A program made the position numbers and the translations under genes. This document shows positions 34,714 to 42,768 of a stretch of DNA of 47,857 nucleotides, piece after piece; within the stretch, counting starts at the first letter, position 1, and each line of letters starts with the position of its first letter. The notes below the pieces were generated by a model. That model saw only the letters and a list, made by a program, of their open reading frames with translations. It did no database searches and was not told where the DNA came from. The DNA comes from Amycolatopsis sacchari (GTDB lineage Bacteria > Actinomycetota > Actinomycetes > Mycobacteriales > Pseudonocardiaceae): positions 1 through 47,857 of the forward strand of contig NZ_FORP01000037.1 in assembly GCF_900114035.1 (NCBI RefSeq), given 5' to 3'.

Positions 34714-35244
34714 ATGGCCATCTACGCGCTCGGCGACCGCGTCCCCCGCATCCACCCCCAGGCCTACGTCCACCCGGACGCGACCGTGATCGGCGACGTG
34801 CGGATCGGCGCCTACGCGTCGGTCTGGCCGCAGACCGTGCTGCGCGGGGACCACGGCTACATCGAGGTGGGGGAGCGGTCGAACATCCAGGACGGCTGCG
34901 TCGTGCACTGCACCGCCGAGGACCCCACGATCCTCGGGCCCGGCTCGGCGATCGGGCATGCCGTGCACGTCGAGGGCGCGCGGATCGGCAGCGGCTGCCT
35001 GATCGCGTCGGGATCGGTGGTGCTCAACGGAAGCGTCGTCGAGGACGGCGGCATGGTCGGGGCGGGCGCCGTCCTGTCGTACCGCTCGCACGTGCCGTCC
35101 GGGCACATCGCGCTCGGCGTGCCCGCGAAAACCCGGCCGAACTCGTCGTTCGGGGCGGAGCAGATCCAGCGCGTGGTGGACGGGTACGTGGAGCGCGCGA
35201 AGGTGTTCCGAGCCGAACTCCGGCGGCTCGACCCGGCGGACTAG
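34714..35244 (+). CDS. Gamma-class carbonic anhydrase-like left-handed beta-helix protein
   Basis: The product has 176 residues of hexapeptide repeats ([23 protein letters not shown]) typical of YrdA/CaiE/PaaY-type gamma carbonic anhydrases. Metal ligands His65 (CVVHCT) and His82 (IGHAVHVEG) are present. Where archaeal Cam has its third His (IGHxxxLHG) this protein aligns Glu87, with an extra His85 three residues after His82. Zinc binding and CO2 hydration are therefore possible but not certain. The ung gene follows 11 bp later. Confidence 0.85.
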   Translation: MAIYALGDRVPRIHPQAYVHPDATVIGDVRIGAYASVWPQTVLRGDHGYIEVGERSNIQDGCVVHCTAEDPTILGPGSAIGHAVHVEGARIGSGCLIASGSVVLNGSVVEDGGMVGAGAVLSYRSHVPSGHIALGVPAKTRPNSSFGAEQIQRVVDGYVERAKVFRAELRRLDPAD

Positions 35245-35255
35245 AGTCGCGGGCC

Positions 35256-35933
35256 GTGGCTGCGAAACCGTTGGCGGAAGTGGTGGAAGCGGGCTGGGCT
35301 GAGGCGCTGGCGCCGGTCGGCGACCGGATCGCCGCGATGGGCGACTTCCTGCGGGCGGAGATCGCCGCCGGCAGGCGGTACCTGCCCGCGGGGGAGCACG
35401 TGCTGCGGGCTTTCCAGCAGCCCTTCGCGGACGTGCGGGTGCTCATCGTCGGCCAGGACCCGTACCCGACGCCCGGCCACCCGATCGGCCTGTGCTTCGC
35501 GGTGGCGCCCGACGTGCGCCCGCTGCCCAAGAGCCTGATCAACATCTTCCAGGAGTACTGCGCGGACCTCGGCTACCCGCCACCCGCCAACGGCGACCTC
35601 ACGCCGTGGACCGAGCAGGGCGTGCTGCTGCTCAACAGGGCGCTGACCGTGCGCCCCGGCTCGCCGAACTCGCACAAGGGCAAGGGCTGGGAGGAGATCA
35701 CCGAGCAGGCGATCCGCGCACTGGCCGAGCGCGGCGGCCCGCTGGTGGCGATCCTGTGGGGTTCGCAGGCGCGGAGCCTGAAGCCGCTGCTGAAGGGGGT
35801 GCCGTGCATCGAATCGGTGCACCCCAGCCCGCTTTCGGCGCACAACGGGTTCTTCGGCTCGCGGCCCTTCAGCCGCGCGAACGAACTGCTGGAACAGCAG
35901 GGCGGCAAGCCGATCGACTGGAAATTGTCCTGA
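35256..35933 (+). CDS. ung: Uracil-DNA glycosylase, family 1
   Basis: A GTG start gives 225 residues. Family 1 motif A is [20 protein letters not shown] with catalytic water-activating Asp68. Motif B is [12 protein letters not shown] with His189. [12 protein letters not shown] carries the uracil-contact region. It excises uracil from DNA in base excision repair. It lies between thiL and the DAK/recG genes as in M. tuberculosis. Confidence 0.97.
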   Translation: MAAKPLAEVVEAGWAEALAPVGDRIAAMGDFLRAEIAAGRRYLPAGEHVLRAFQQPFADVRVLIVGQDPYPTPGHPIGLCFAVAPDVRPLPKSLINIFQEYCADLGYPPPANGDLTPWTEQGVLLLNRALTVRPGSPNSHKGKGWEEITEQAIRALAERGGPLVAILWGSQARSLKPLLKGVPCIESVHPSPLSAHNGFFGSRPFSRANELLEQQGGKPIDWKLS

Positions 35934-35943
35934 TTCCGGACAA
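35925..35943. promoter_or_regulatory. Inverted repeat between ung and the EACC1-caspase pair
   Basis: TTGTCC-N7-GGACAA (35925-35943) is a perfect 6-bp inverted repeat that overlaps the ung stop. The right arm also pairs with a nearby GTCC (35950-35953). It may be an ung terminator or an operator controlling the next two genes; 58 bp separate it from the EACC1 start. Confidence 0.4.
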
Positions 35944-36000
35944 CGAGCTGTCCATCGAGTACGCTGAGTTCCGATTTCGAGCCGATCAACAGGAGCCGGC

Positions 36001-36363
36001 GTGCTGGGGAGTGTGGAATTCCGTTGCGCGGAAGCGCCGGAAGAGCTGCGGTCGCTGGAGAAATGGCTGACACCCGCTCGTGAGCTGCGTGGCCGGACAC
36101 GGCTGGGGCACGCCGCCATCGCCGAGGGGGAAATGGGAGGAGCGCTCGAAGTCCTGACCGTCGGCCTCGGCAGCGGAAGTGCGCTGACGGTCCTGATCCA
36201 GAGCGTGTTCTCCTGGCTGGAGCGCCGCCGGGCCGGCTCGACCATCAAACTCAAGCTCAAGCAGCCGGACGGCCGCGAGGCGGACCTGGAGATCGACGGT
36301 GCGCAGCAACCAGACGCCATCGTCGAACGCGTCTTCGATTTCTTCGGCGAACGGCGGCGATGA
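36001..36363 (+). CDS. Effector-associated constant component EACC1-like protein
   Basis: A GTG start with AGGAG six bases upstream gives 120 residues. The pattern EELRSLEKWLTPARELRGRT, then GEMGGALEVLTVGLGSGSAL, VFSWLERRR, and IKLKLKQPDGREADLEI matches EACC1 as described by Aravind and colleagues. That small domain is encoded next to conflict-system effectors (caspase-like and other peptidases, TIR) in actinobacteria. A central hydrophobic stretch (about 53-71) could be a membrane or packing helix. The stop overlaps the protease start (ATGA), so the two proteins are made in fixed ratio. Its molecular role, perhaps adaptor or sensor, is not established. Confidence 0.8.
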   Translation: MLGSVEFRCAEAPEELRSLEKWLTPARELRGRTRLGHAAIAEGEMGGALEVLTVGLGSGSALTVLIQSVFSWLERRRAGSTIKLKLKQPDGREADLEIDGAQQPDAIVERVFDFFGERRR

Positions 36364-37520
36364 GCAGATATCCGGACGGCGCCCGATCCCGGGTCGTTCT
36401 GATCGGAACGAGCGATTACGAGCGGCATCCCTCCCTGCAGAACCTGCCCGCGGTCAGGAACAACCTCAGTGGTCTCCACCGCGCCTTCGTCGAAGCACCG
36501 GGTGCGGTGTTCGATCACCTCGGCTGCACTGTCGTCGACAGTCCTGACTCACCGCGAAGCCTGCTCGTCCGGCTCCGCCGGGCCGCGGAGACAGCCGAAG
36601 ACGTCCTCCTCGTCTACTACGCAGGGCACGGGGTGCTCGACCGGAACGGCGATCTGCACCTGACGGTCCGGGAAACCGATCCGGACCCGTACGGGATCGA
36701 CGGCACCGCGGTGCCCTTCGCCACGGTCAAGAAGATCATCGAGGACAGCCCGGCTCAAGTGCGAGTGCTGGTTCTGGACTGCTGCTTCTCCGGGCGTGCC
36801 GTCGGTGCCATGTCGGCGCAGTCCGCCGCTGCCGAGCAGGTCGAGGTGGCCGGCACCTACATCCTCACGTCCAGCCAAGCGGACCGGGTTTCCCTGGCGG
36901 TTCCGGGTGAGCGCTACACGGCTTTCACCGGTGAGGTGGTGAGGTTGCTCACCGAAGGGGACGGTTCGCTGACCCTGCACGAGCTGGATCGACAGTTGCG
37001 GGTCGCACTGGCGAAGAAGGGTTTGCCCCGGCCGATGGCCCGTGCGGACGACACCAGCCAGGATCTCCTGGTCAAGAAGCCTTTCGCCGCTCCTGCCCCG
37101 GCGGAACCCGTGCCGGTCACCGCCGCGGCACCGCCGAAGCCGGCGGATGCGGTACCAGTGGCGTTCGTGCCGCCCGTCGCGCCTCCCGCGGCAACGGCGT
37201 CCGAGGTGCACCAGCCTGCCGCGGCGCCGGCGGAGCCCGTGCGGGCCAAGGTGATCGGAGCCGCCTGGGAGGGTCTTCTGTGGGCAGCGGGAGTTTTCGG
37301 TTTGCTTATGGTCGCGACCGGCCTGTCGGAGCTGGCGACCAACCCCGAGCCCAAGGGAGGGGTCGCCCTGTCCGTCGTGATGGTGATCCTCTTCGCGGCC
37401 TTGAGCGCGGGCTGTGGTTACGGCATCGTCAGGCGACGCCGCGGGAGGCACTGGGAAGTCGTCCCCCCGGGCACGCCAAAAGGCCCGGGGGACGGCAGTC
37501 TCCCCGGGCCTGGAAGCTGA
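36360..37520 (+). CDS. Membrane-anchored caspase-family protease (EACC1 partner)
   Basis: The product has 386 residues. The caspase-like (peptidase C14) domain is at about 8-225: RVVLIGTSDYERHPSLQNLP, VLLVYYAGHGVLDRNGDLHL with catalytic His90, and VRVLVLDCCFSGRAVG with catalytic Cys142 (Cys141 adjacent). A Pro/Ala-rich linker (about 242-296) leads to two membrane helices (about 302-323 and 335-357), then a basic tail (RRRRGRHW). The protease domain should face the cytoplasm if both termini are inside. It fits a suicide or signalling protease in a biological-conflict system, coupled to EACC1. The last codons overlap the rpmB terminator. Confidence 0.88.
   Translation: MSRYPDGARSRVVLIGTSDYERHPSLQNLPAVRNNLSGLHRAFVEAPGAVFDHLGCTVVDSPDSPRSLLVRLRRAAETAEDVLLVYYAGHGVLDRNGDLHLTVRETDPDPYGIDGTAVPFATVKKIIEDSPAQVRVLVLDCCFSGRAVGAMSAQSAAAEQVEVAGTYILTSSQADRVSLAVPGERYTAFTGEVVRLLTEGDGSLTLHELDRQLRVALAKKGLPRPMARADDTSQDLLVKKPFAAPAPAEPVPVTAAAPPKPADAVPVAFVPPVAPPAATASEVHQPAAAPAEPVRAKVIGAAWEGLLWAAGVFGLLMVATGLSELATNPEPKGGVALSVVMVILFAALSAGCGYGIVRRRRGRHWEVVPPGTPKGPGDGSLPGPGS
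37482..37510 (-). terminator. Rho-independent terminator of rpmB, inside the caspase gene 3' end
   Basis: GGCCCGGGG (37482-37490) pairs with CCCCGGGCC (37502-37510). Reading the minus strand (rpmB direction), the hairpin is followed by TTTT, the classic intrinsic terminator layout. It lies wholly within the last 15 codons of the convergent caspase gene and may also end that transcript. Confidence 0.75.
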
Positions 37521-37525
37521 TCAGA

Positions 37526-37717
37526 TCAGCCGCGGACGACCTTGCCTGCCTTGAGGCACGAGGTGCACACGTTCAGGCGCTTGCGCTGGGACACACCGAC
37601 CTTGGCATGGACGGTCTGGATGTTCGGGTTCCAGCGGCGGTTGGTACGCCGGTGGGAGTGCGAGACCGCCTTGCCGAAGCCGGGTCCCTTGCCACAGACG
37701 TCGCACACGGCAGCCAC
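37526..37717 (-). CDS. rpmB: Large ribosomal subunit protein bL28, zinc-ribbon form
   Basis: The GTG start ([15 protein letters not shown]) gives 63 residues and has AAAGGAG six bases upstream. An ATG six codons earlier is rejected because that Shine-Dalgarno sequence would lie inside the gene. The signature [20 protein letters not shown] is bL28. CDVC and CTSC supply four zinc cysteines, so this is the C+ form that zinc-free paralogues replace under zinc starvation. An intrinsic terminator follows 16 bp after the stop. Confidence 0.96.
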   Translation of the reverse strand: MAAVCDVCGKGPGFGKAVSHSHRRTNRRWNPNIQTVHAKVGVSQRKRLNVCTSCLKAGKVVRG

Positions 37718-37855
37718 GTCGAACTCCTTTGACATTCAGGGAAGACAAACCACGCCCAGCGGGGCCGGGCAACTCGACCATAGTAACGACTGTCCGCACC
37801 GCTCCCGCGCCCGGGTCGATACGCTGCCGGGAACCGGGGTGAGGAGGTCGGCGAA

Positions 37856-39433
37856 GTGCGGGCGTTGGACGGGGCTGCGGTGGTGGCCTGGGCGTCGGCG
37901 TGCGTGCACAGCCTCGACGTGCTCCGGCCCGCCATCGACGGCATCAACGTGTACCCGGTGGCCGACTCCGACACCGGCTCCAACCTGCTCCACACCATGA
38001 TCGGGGCGCGGGCGGCGCTCGCCGAGCCGACGGCGGGCGCGGGGGAGGCGCTGACCGTGCTCGCCCGCGGTGCCGTCCGCAGCGCCCGCGGCAACTCCGG
38101 CGTCATCCTCTCCCAGGTCCTGCGCGGGCTCGCCGAGGCCGCGGACGGCCGTGCGGAGCTGGACGGCGAGGCGCTGGCGCAGGCTCTCGTGCACGCGGAC
38201 CGCGTCGCCACGGATGCCGTCGCCCGGCCGGTCGCGGGCACGATGCTCACCGTCCTGCACGCGGTCGCCACCGCCGTGCGGGGCCAGGACCTGCACGAAG
38301 TCGTCACGACGGCCGCCAAGGCCGCGTCGGAGGCGCTCGAACAGACCCCCCAGCAGCTGCCCGTCCTCGCGTCGGCCGGTGTGGTCGACGCGGGCGCGAG
38401 GGGACTCGTCGCGGTCCTCGACGCTCTCGCCGGTGTGGTCACGGGCACGGCAACCGAGCCCGTCCACTCCTGCGAAGCGCAGACGGAGTCCGAGGACGCC
38501 GAGCCCGCGCCGTACGCGTGGGAAGTGATGTACCTGCTCGACGAGGCCGTCGAGGAGGACCTGCCCCAGCTCCGTCACGCGTTGAGCGCGCTCGGCGACA
38601 GCGTGACGGTCGCGGGTGACGGCTCGGGCGCGTACGCGGTGCACGTCCACTGCGCCGACATCGGCGCCGCCATCGAGGCCGGGCTGGAAATCGGCCGCCC
38701 CCGGGGCATCCGCGTCGAGCCGCTGATCACACCGACGCCGATCGAAGCGCCCTCGGGGCCCGATCGCACCGTCGTCGCCGTCGTGCGCGGCGAGGGTCTC
38801 GCCGAGTTGCTGCGCGAAGAGGGCGTCGCGGTCCTCGCGGCGCCTCAGGGCACGAAGCCGAGCGTGGCGGAAATGCTGGGCCTGGTCACCGACCGCGCTG
38901 TCGGCCACATCACGATCCTCGCCGGGGATCCGCAGCTCACCGAGGCCGCGGACGAGACGGCCGCGCACGCCATGATCGGAGACCGGGAGGTCGTCGTGAT
39001 CCCGTGTGCCTCCCCGGTCCAGGTGCTCGCCGCGCTCGCGGTGCACGACCCGGGACGCCGCGTGAACGACGACGTCGTGGCCATGGCGGAGGCCGCGGCG
39101 GCGACGCGGCGTGGCGAACTCGTGGTCGCCGAAGAGGAGTCGATAACCTGGGTGGGGCTGGCGCACCCCGGCGACCTCGTCGGGTTCGTCGACGGTGAGG
39201 TCGTGCTGGTGGAGCCGCTGTCGGAGGAGAACCTGGTGACCGCGGCGATGACGGTGCTGCGGCGGATGCTGGCGGTCGGCGGCGAGCTGGTCACGGTGCT
39301 GACCGGCGCCGCGGCGCCCGAGGGGGTGGCGCGGGAGCTGGCGGACCGGCTGCGCGAGGAACGGCCGGAGGTCGAGTTCGCGAGCTACCCCGGCGGCCAG
39401 ACCGAAGCGGTGCTGCTGATCGGCGTGGAGTAG
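37856..39433 (+). CDS. DAK2/FakA-like kinase-domain protein (YloV family)
   Basis: A GTG start with GAGGAG upstream gives 525 residues. The DAK2/DhaL-like nucleotide-binding domain is at about 10-200: GINVYPVADSDTGSNLLHTM carries the metal-binding aspartates and SARGNSGVILSQVLRGLAE the Ser-Gly-Asn loop. A central domain (about 225-310) and a C-terminal FakB-interaction-like domain follow. FakA phosphorylates fatty acids held by FakB; no fakB gene is in the window, so the substrate is uncertain. In M. tuberculosis the equivalent appears split into Rv2974c and Rv2975c. recG starts 3 bp after its stop. Confidence 0.9.
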   Translation: MRALDGAAVVAWASACVHSLDVLRPAIDGINVYPVADSDTGSNLLHTMIGARAALAEPTAGAGEALTVLARGAVRSARGNSGVILSQVLRGLAEAADGRAELDGEALAQALVHADRVATDAVARPVAGTMLTVLHAVATAVRGQDLHEVVTTAAKAASEALEQTPQQLPVLASAGVVDAGARGLVAVLDALAGVVTGTATEPVHSCEAQTESEDAEPAPYAWEVMYLLDEAVEEDLPQLRHALSALGDSVTVAGDGSGAYAVHVHCADIGAAIEAGLEIGRPRGIRVEPLITPTPIEAPSGPDRTVVAVVRGEGLAELLREEGVAVLAAPQGTKPSVAEMLGLVTDRAVGHITILAGDPQLTEAADETAAHAMIGDREVVVIPCASPVQVLAALAVHDPGRRVNDDVVAMAEAAAATRRGELVVAEEESITWVGLAHPGDLVGFVDGEVVLVEPLSEENLVTAAMTVLRRMLAVGGELVTVLTGAAAPEGVARELADRLREERPEVEFASYPGGQTEAVLLIGVE

Positions 39434-39436
39434 GAA

Positions 39437-41590
39437 ATGACAGTCCTTGGCGACAAGCTGACCCCGTTGCTGGGCAAGAAGACGGCGACGGCACTGGACG
39501 AGGCCCTCGGCATCGTCACGGTCGGCGACCTGCTGCGGCACTACCCCCGCCGCTACGCCGAACGCGGCGAGCTGACCGACATCGCGGGCCTGGAGATCGG
39601 CGAGCACGCCACCGTGATGGCGCGCATCGAGAAGGTCAACAAACGTCGGATGCGGAACAAACCCGGGTGGATCCTCGAAATGACGATCACCGACGGGTAC
39701 CGCAGGCTGGAGTGCGCGTTCTTCGGCAACGCCCACCAGCGCGAACGGGAGCTGCAGCTCGGCAAGACGGGCCTGTTCGCCGGCAAGGTCACGGCGTTCC
39801 GCAACAAGCTGCAGCTGGCCAACCCCGAGTACCAGATGCTCGACGAGAACAACGAAAGCGCCATGGACGACTTCGTCGGCGCGATCATCCCCGTGTACCC
39901 GGCGGCGTCGGGCGTCCCGTCTTGGTCCATCGCCCGGTGCGTGCGGCAGGTGCTGGACACACTGGAGCGCGAACCGGACCCGATGCCGGCCGAACTGCTC
40001 AAGCGGTACGGCTTCCTGGAGCTGTTCGACGCGCTGCACGCCATCCACCGCCCGCAGGACCAGCGCGCGCTGGAGGCCGCGCGCGAGCGGCTCAAGTGGG
40101 ACGAGGCGATGGCGATCCAGCTGATCTTCGCGCAGCGCCGGTTCTCCGCCGTGTCACGGCCGGCGCCCGCGTGCCCGCCGAAGCCGGGCGGCCTCCTCGA
40201 AGCGTTCGACCAGCGGCTGCCGTTCGAGCTGACGAGCGGGCAGCGCGAGGTGGGCGAGCACATCGCCGGCGACCTGTCCGGCGAGCACCCGATGAACCGG
40301 CTGCTGCAGGGCGAGGTCGGCAGCGGTAAGACCGTCGTCGCGCTGCGGGCGATGCTGCAGGTGGTCGACGCGGGCCGCCAGGCGGCGATGCTCGCGCCCA
40401 CCGAGGTGCTCGCGGCGCAGCACGCGCGGTCGCTGCGGGAGATGCTCGGCGAGCTGGGGCAGGCGGGTGAGCTGGGCGCGGCCGAGCAGGCCACGAAGGT
40501 CACGCTGCTCACCGGGTCGATGTCGGCCAAGGAGCGCAAGCAGGCGCTGCTCGACGCGGCGAGCGGCGCGGCGGGCATCGTCGTCGGCACGCACGCGCTG
40601 ATCCAGGACACGGTGTCCTTCGCGGACCTGGGGTTCGTGGTCGTGGACGAGCAGCACCGGTTCGGCGTCGAGCAGCGGGACGCGTTGCGCACCAGGGGCG
40701 CGAACGACACGAGCCCGCACGTGCTCGTCATGACGGCGACGCCGATCCCCCGCACGGTCGCGATGACGGTGTACGGCGACCTGGAGACGTCGGCGCTGCG
40801 CGTGATGCCGGTGGGCCGTTCGCCGATCTCCACGACCGTCGTGCCGGTCGCCGAGAAACCCGCGTGGCTGGACCGCGTATGGCAGCGGGTGCGCGAGGAG
40901 GTCCAGAAGGGGCACCAGGCGTACGTCGTGTGCCCGCGCATCGGGGACGAGCCGCCGTCGGACAAGAGCGACAAGCGGCCGCCGCTCGCGGTGCTGGACG
41001 TCGCCGCGGAGCTGGAGGCCGGGCCGCTCGCGGGGTTGCGGATCGGCGTGCTGCACGGGCGGCTGCCCACCGACGAGAAGGACGCCGTGATGCGGGCCTT
41101 CGCCGCGGGGAAGCTGGACGTGCTCGTGGCGACGACGGTGATCGAGGTCGGCGTGAACGTGCCGAACGCGACCGCGATGGTGATCATGGACGCCGACCGG
41201 TTCGGCGTGAGCCAGCTGCACCAGCTGCGTGGCCGCGTCGGCCGGGGCAGCGTGCCCGGCCTGTGCCTGCTGGTCACGGAGGCGATCGACGGGACGTCCA
41301 CGCGGGAGCGGCTGGCCGCGGTGGAGTCCACAACGGACGGTTTCGAACTGTCCCGGCTGGACCTGGAACTGCGCCGCGAAGGCGACATCCTGGGGGCGGC
41401 GCAGTCGGGCAAGCGGTCGAGCCTGAAGCTGCTGTCGTTGCTGCGGGACGAGGAGATCATCGCGGAGGCGCGGGAGCGGGCGCAGGAGGTCGTGGCGGAG
41501 GACCCGTCACTGGCGAAGCACCCCGGGCTGGCGCACCTGGTGGCCTCCGTCGTCGACGACGAGCGGGCGGAGTACCTGGAGAAGACGTAG
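39437..41590 (+). CDS. recG: ATP-dependent DNA helicase RecG
   Basis: The product has 717 residues. The N-terminal wedge/OB domain includes VGDLLRHYPRRYAERGEL and GKVTAFRNKLQLANPEY. Helicase motifs: Walker A QGEVGSGKTVVALRAM, APTEVLAAQHARSL, motif II VVDEQHRFGVEQR, MTATPIPRTVAMTVYGD, VATTVIEVGVNVPNA and HQLRGRVGRG. RecG reverses stalled replication forks and processes branched DNA. It is coupled to the DAK-family gene upstream, as in many actinobacteria. Confidence 0.98.
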   Translation: MTVLGDKLTPLLGKKTATALDEALGIVTVGDLLRHYPRRYAERGELTDIAGLEIGEHATVMARIEKVNKRRMRNKPGWILEMTITDGYRRLECAFFGNAHQRERELQLGKTGLFAGKVTAFRNKLQLANPEYQMLDENNESAMDDFVGAIIPVYPAASGVPSWSIARCVRQVLDTLEREPDPMPAELLKRYGFLELFDALHAIHRPQDQRALEAARERLKWDEAMAIQLIFAQRRFSAVSRPAPACPPKPGGLLEAFDQRLPFELTSGQREVGEHIAGDLSGEHPMNRLLQGEVGSGKTVVALRAMLQVVDAGRQAAMLAPTEVLAAQHARSLREMLGELGQAGELGAAEQATKVTLLTGSMSAKERKQALLDAASGAAGIVVGTHALIQDTVSFADLGFVVVDEQHRFGVEQRDALRTRGANDTSPHVLVMTATPIPRTVAMTVYGDLETSALRVMPVGRSPISTTVVPVAEKPAWLDRVWQRVREEVQKGHQAYVVCPRIGDEPPSDKSDKRPPLAVLDVAAELEAGPLAGLRIGVLHGRLPTDEKDAVMRAFAAGKLDVLVATTVIEVGVNVPNATAMVIMDADRFGVSQLHQLRGRVGRGSVPGLCLLVTEAIDGTSTRERLAAVESTTDGFELSRLDLELRREGDILGAAQSGKRSSLKLLSLLRDEEIIAEARERAQEVVAEDPSLAKHPGLAHLVASVVDDERAEYLEKT

Positions 41591-41597
41591 TCCCCTG

Positions 41598-42581
41598 ATG
41601 GTGGGACAGCGTTTGTGCCCTGTGGGTGAGCGGTTCACGCTGCCGGATGTGAACAGGTTTCCGGCTCGCACCGCGATCTCGTTGCTCCTGACCCTCGCCG
41701 CCACGGTCTCGGCGGCGGCGCCGGCGCTGGCCGATTCCGGCCGGCAGGACAACCCGCCGAGCTGGGGCCTGGACCGCATCGACCAGCGTGACGGGGCCAC
41801 TGACCACCTGTACCGCTATGACACGACGGCCGATCAGGTGACGGTGTACGTCATCGACACCGGCGTGGACGCGACGCAGCCGGAGTTCGGCGGGCGCGTG
41901 CAGCCGGGACAGAACTTCGTCGACGGCAACACCGACACGACCGACCGCAACGGCGACGGCACGCGGCTGGCGAGCATCCTCGGCGGCAGTGAGTACGGCG
42001 TCGCGAAGGGCGTGCGGATCGTGCCGGTCAAGGTGCTCGACGACAGCGGGAACGGGAACCTGCTGAGCATCATCTCGGGCATCGGCTGGGTCGCGCAGAA
42101 CGCGGCGCAGCCCGCGGTCGCGATGCTCGGCATCGGCGGACCCGGAAACGACCAGCTGGACACGGCCGTGAAAGCGCTCGCCGGGGTGATGCCGGTGGTC
42201 GTGCCGGCGGGCTGGGCGTCGGCGGACGTGTCGACGTCGTCGCCGGGCCGGGTGCCGGAGGTGCTCACGGTCGGCGCGATGGACGTCAACGGTGCCGTCG
42301 CGCCGAAGTCGAACTTCGGGGCGGGGATCGACCTGTACGCGCCCGGGGTGGACATCCCGTCGGCCGCGCCGGGCGGCCCGGTCACGACGTCGGGCACCTC
42401 GATGGCGGCGGCGTTCGTCGCGGGCGCGGCGGCGCTCTACCGCGCGCAACACCCGTCCGCGACGCCCGCGGAGGTCGCGTCGGCGGTCGTCGCCAACGCC
42501 ACGACGGGCGTGCTGACCGGTGTCCCCCAGGGCACGCCGAACCGGCTGCTCTACACCGGCTCCGCGGCCCAAGCGGGCTGA
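41598..42581 (+). CDS. Secreted S8 subtilisin-fold protein with degenerate active site
   Basis: The ATG at 41598 gives 327 residues; GTG codon 18 (VNRFPARTAI) would place the signal peptide at the N terminus and may be the true start. A signal sequence (about 23-46, ...AAAPALA) is followed by a subtilase domain. VIDTGVDATQPEFGGRV keeps the catalytic Asp87, and SGTSMAAAFVAGAAALY keeps Ser268. The His motif GHGTHVAG reads GDGTRLAS (Asp120 in place of His), and the oxyanion Asn (PAGN) is Trp206. It is probably a pseudo-protease with a binding or regulatory role outside the cell. No C-terminal membrane anchor (mycosin type) is present. Confidence 0.85.
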   Translation: MVGQRLCPVGERFTLPDVNRFPARTAISLLLTLAATVSAAAPALADSGRQDNPPSWGLDRIDQRDGATDHLYRYDTTADQVTVYVIDTGVDATQPEFGGRVQPGQNFVDGNTDTTDRNGDGTRLASILGGSEYGVAKGVRIVPVKVLDDSGNGNLLSIISGIGWVAQNAAQPAVAMLGIGGPGNDQLDTAVKALAGVMPVVVPAGWASADVSTSSPGRVPEVLTVGAMDVNGAVAPKSNFGAGIDLYAPGVDIPSAAPGGPVTTSGTSMAAAFVAGAAALYRAQHPSATPAEVASAVVANATTGVLTGVPQGTPNRLLYTGSAAQAG

Positions 42582-42768
42582 ATCCGGAGTCCACTTCGGG
42601 CGCGGGCGCCAGTACCACAGCGCATGCCGGACCGGCTCGTCTGCACCGTTTCCGAGACCGTTTCCGAAGGTGGATGACGTCCATCACCCGGGACAGAACT
42701 CCCGCGTCACGGGATCGGCAAGGTAACGTCAGCCATCCACCGATCCAACTCCAGAGGAAGGACCGGGC

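Noticed and set aside
37736..40048. A 770-residue minus-strand frame antisense to the DAK-family and recG genes
   Set aside because: Mirror-frame artefact of high GC coding sequence; the + strand genes carry clear family motifs.
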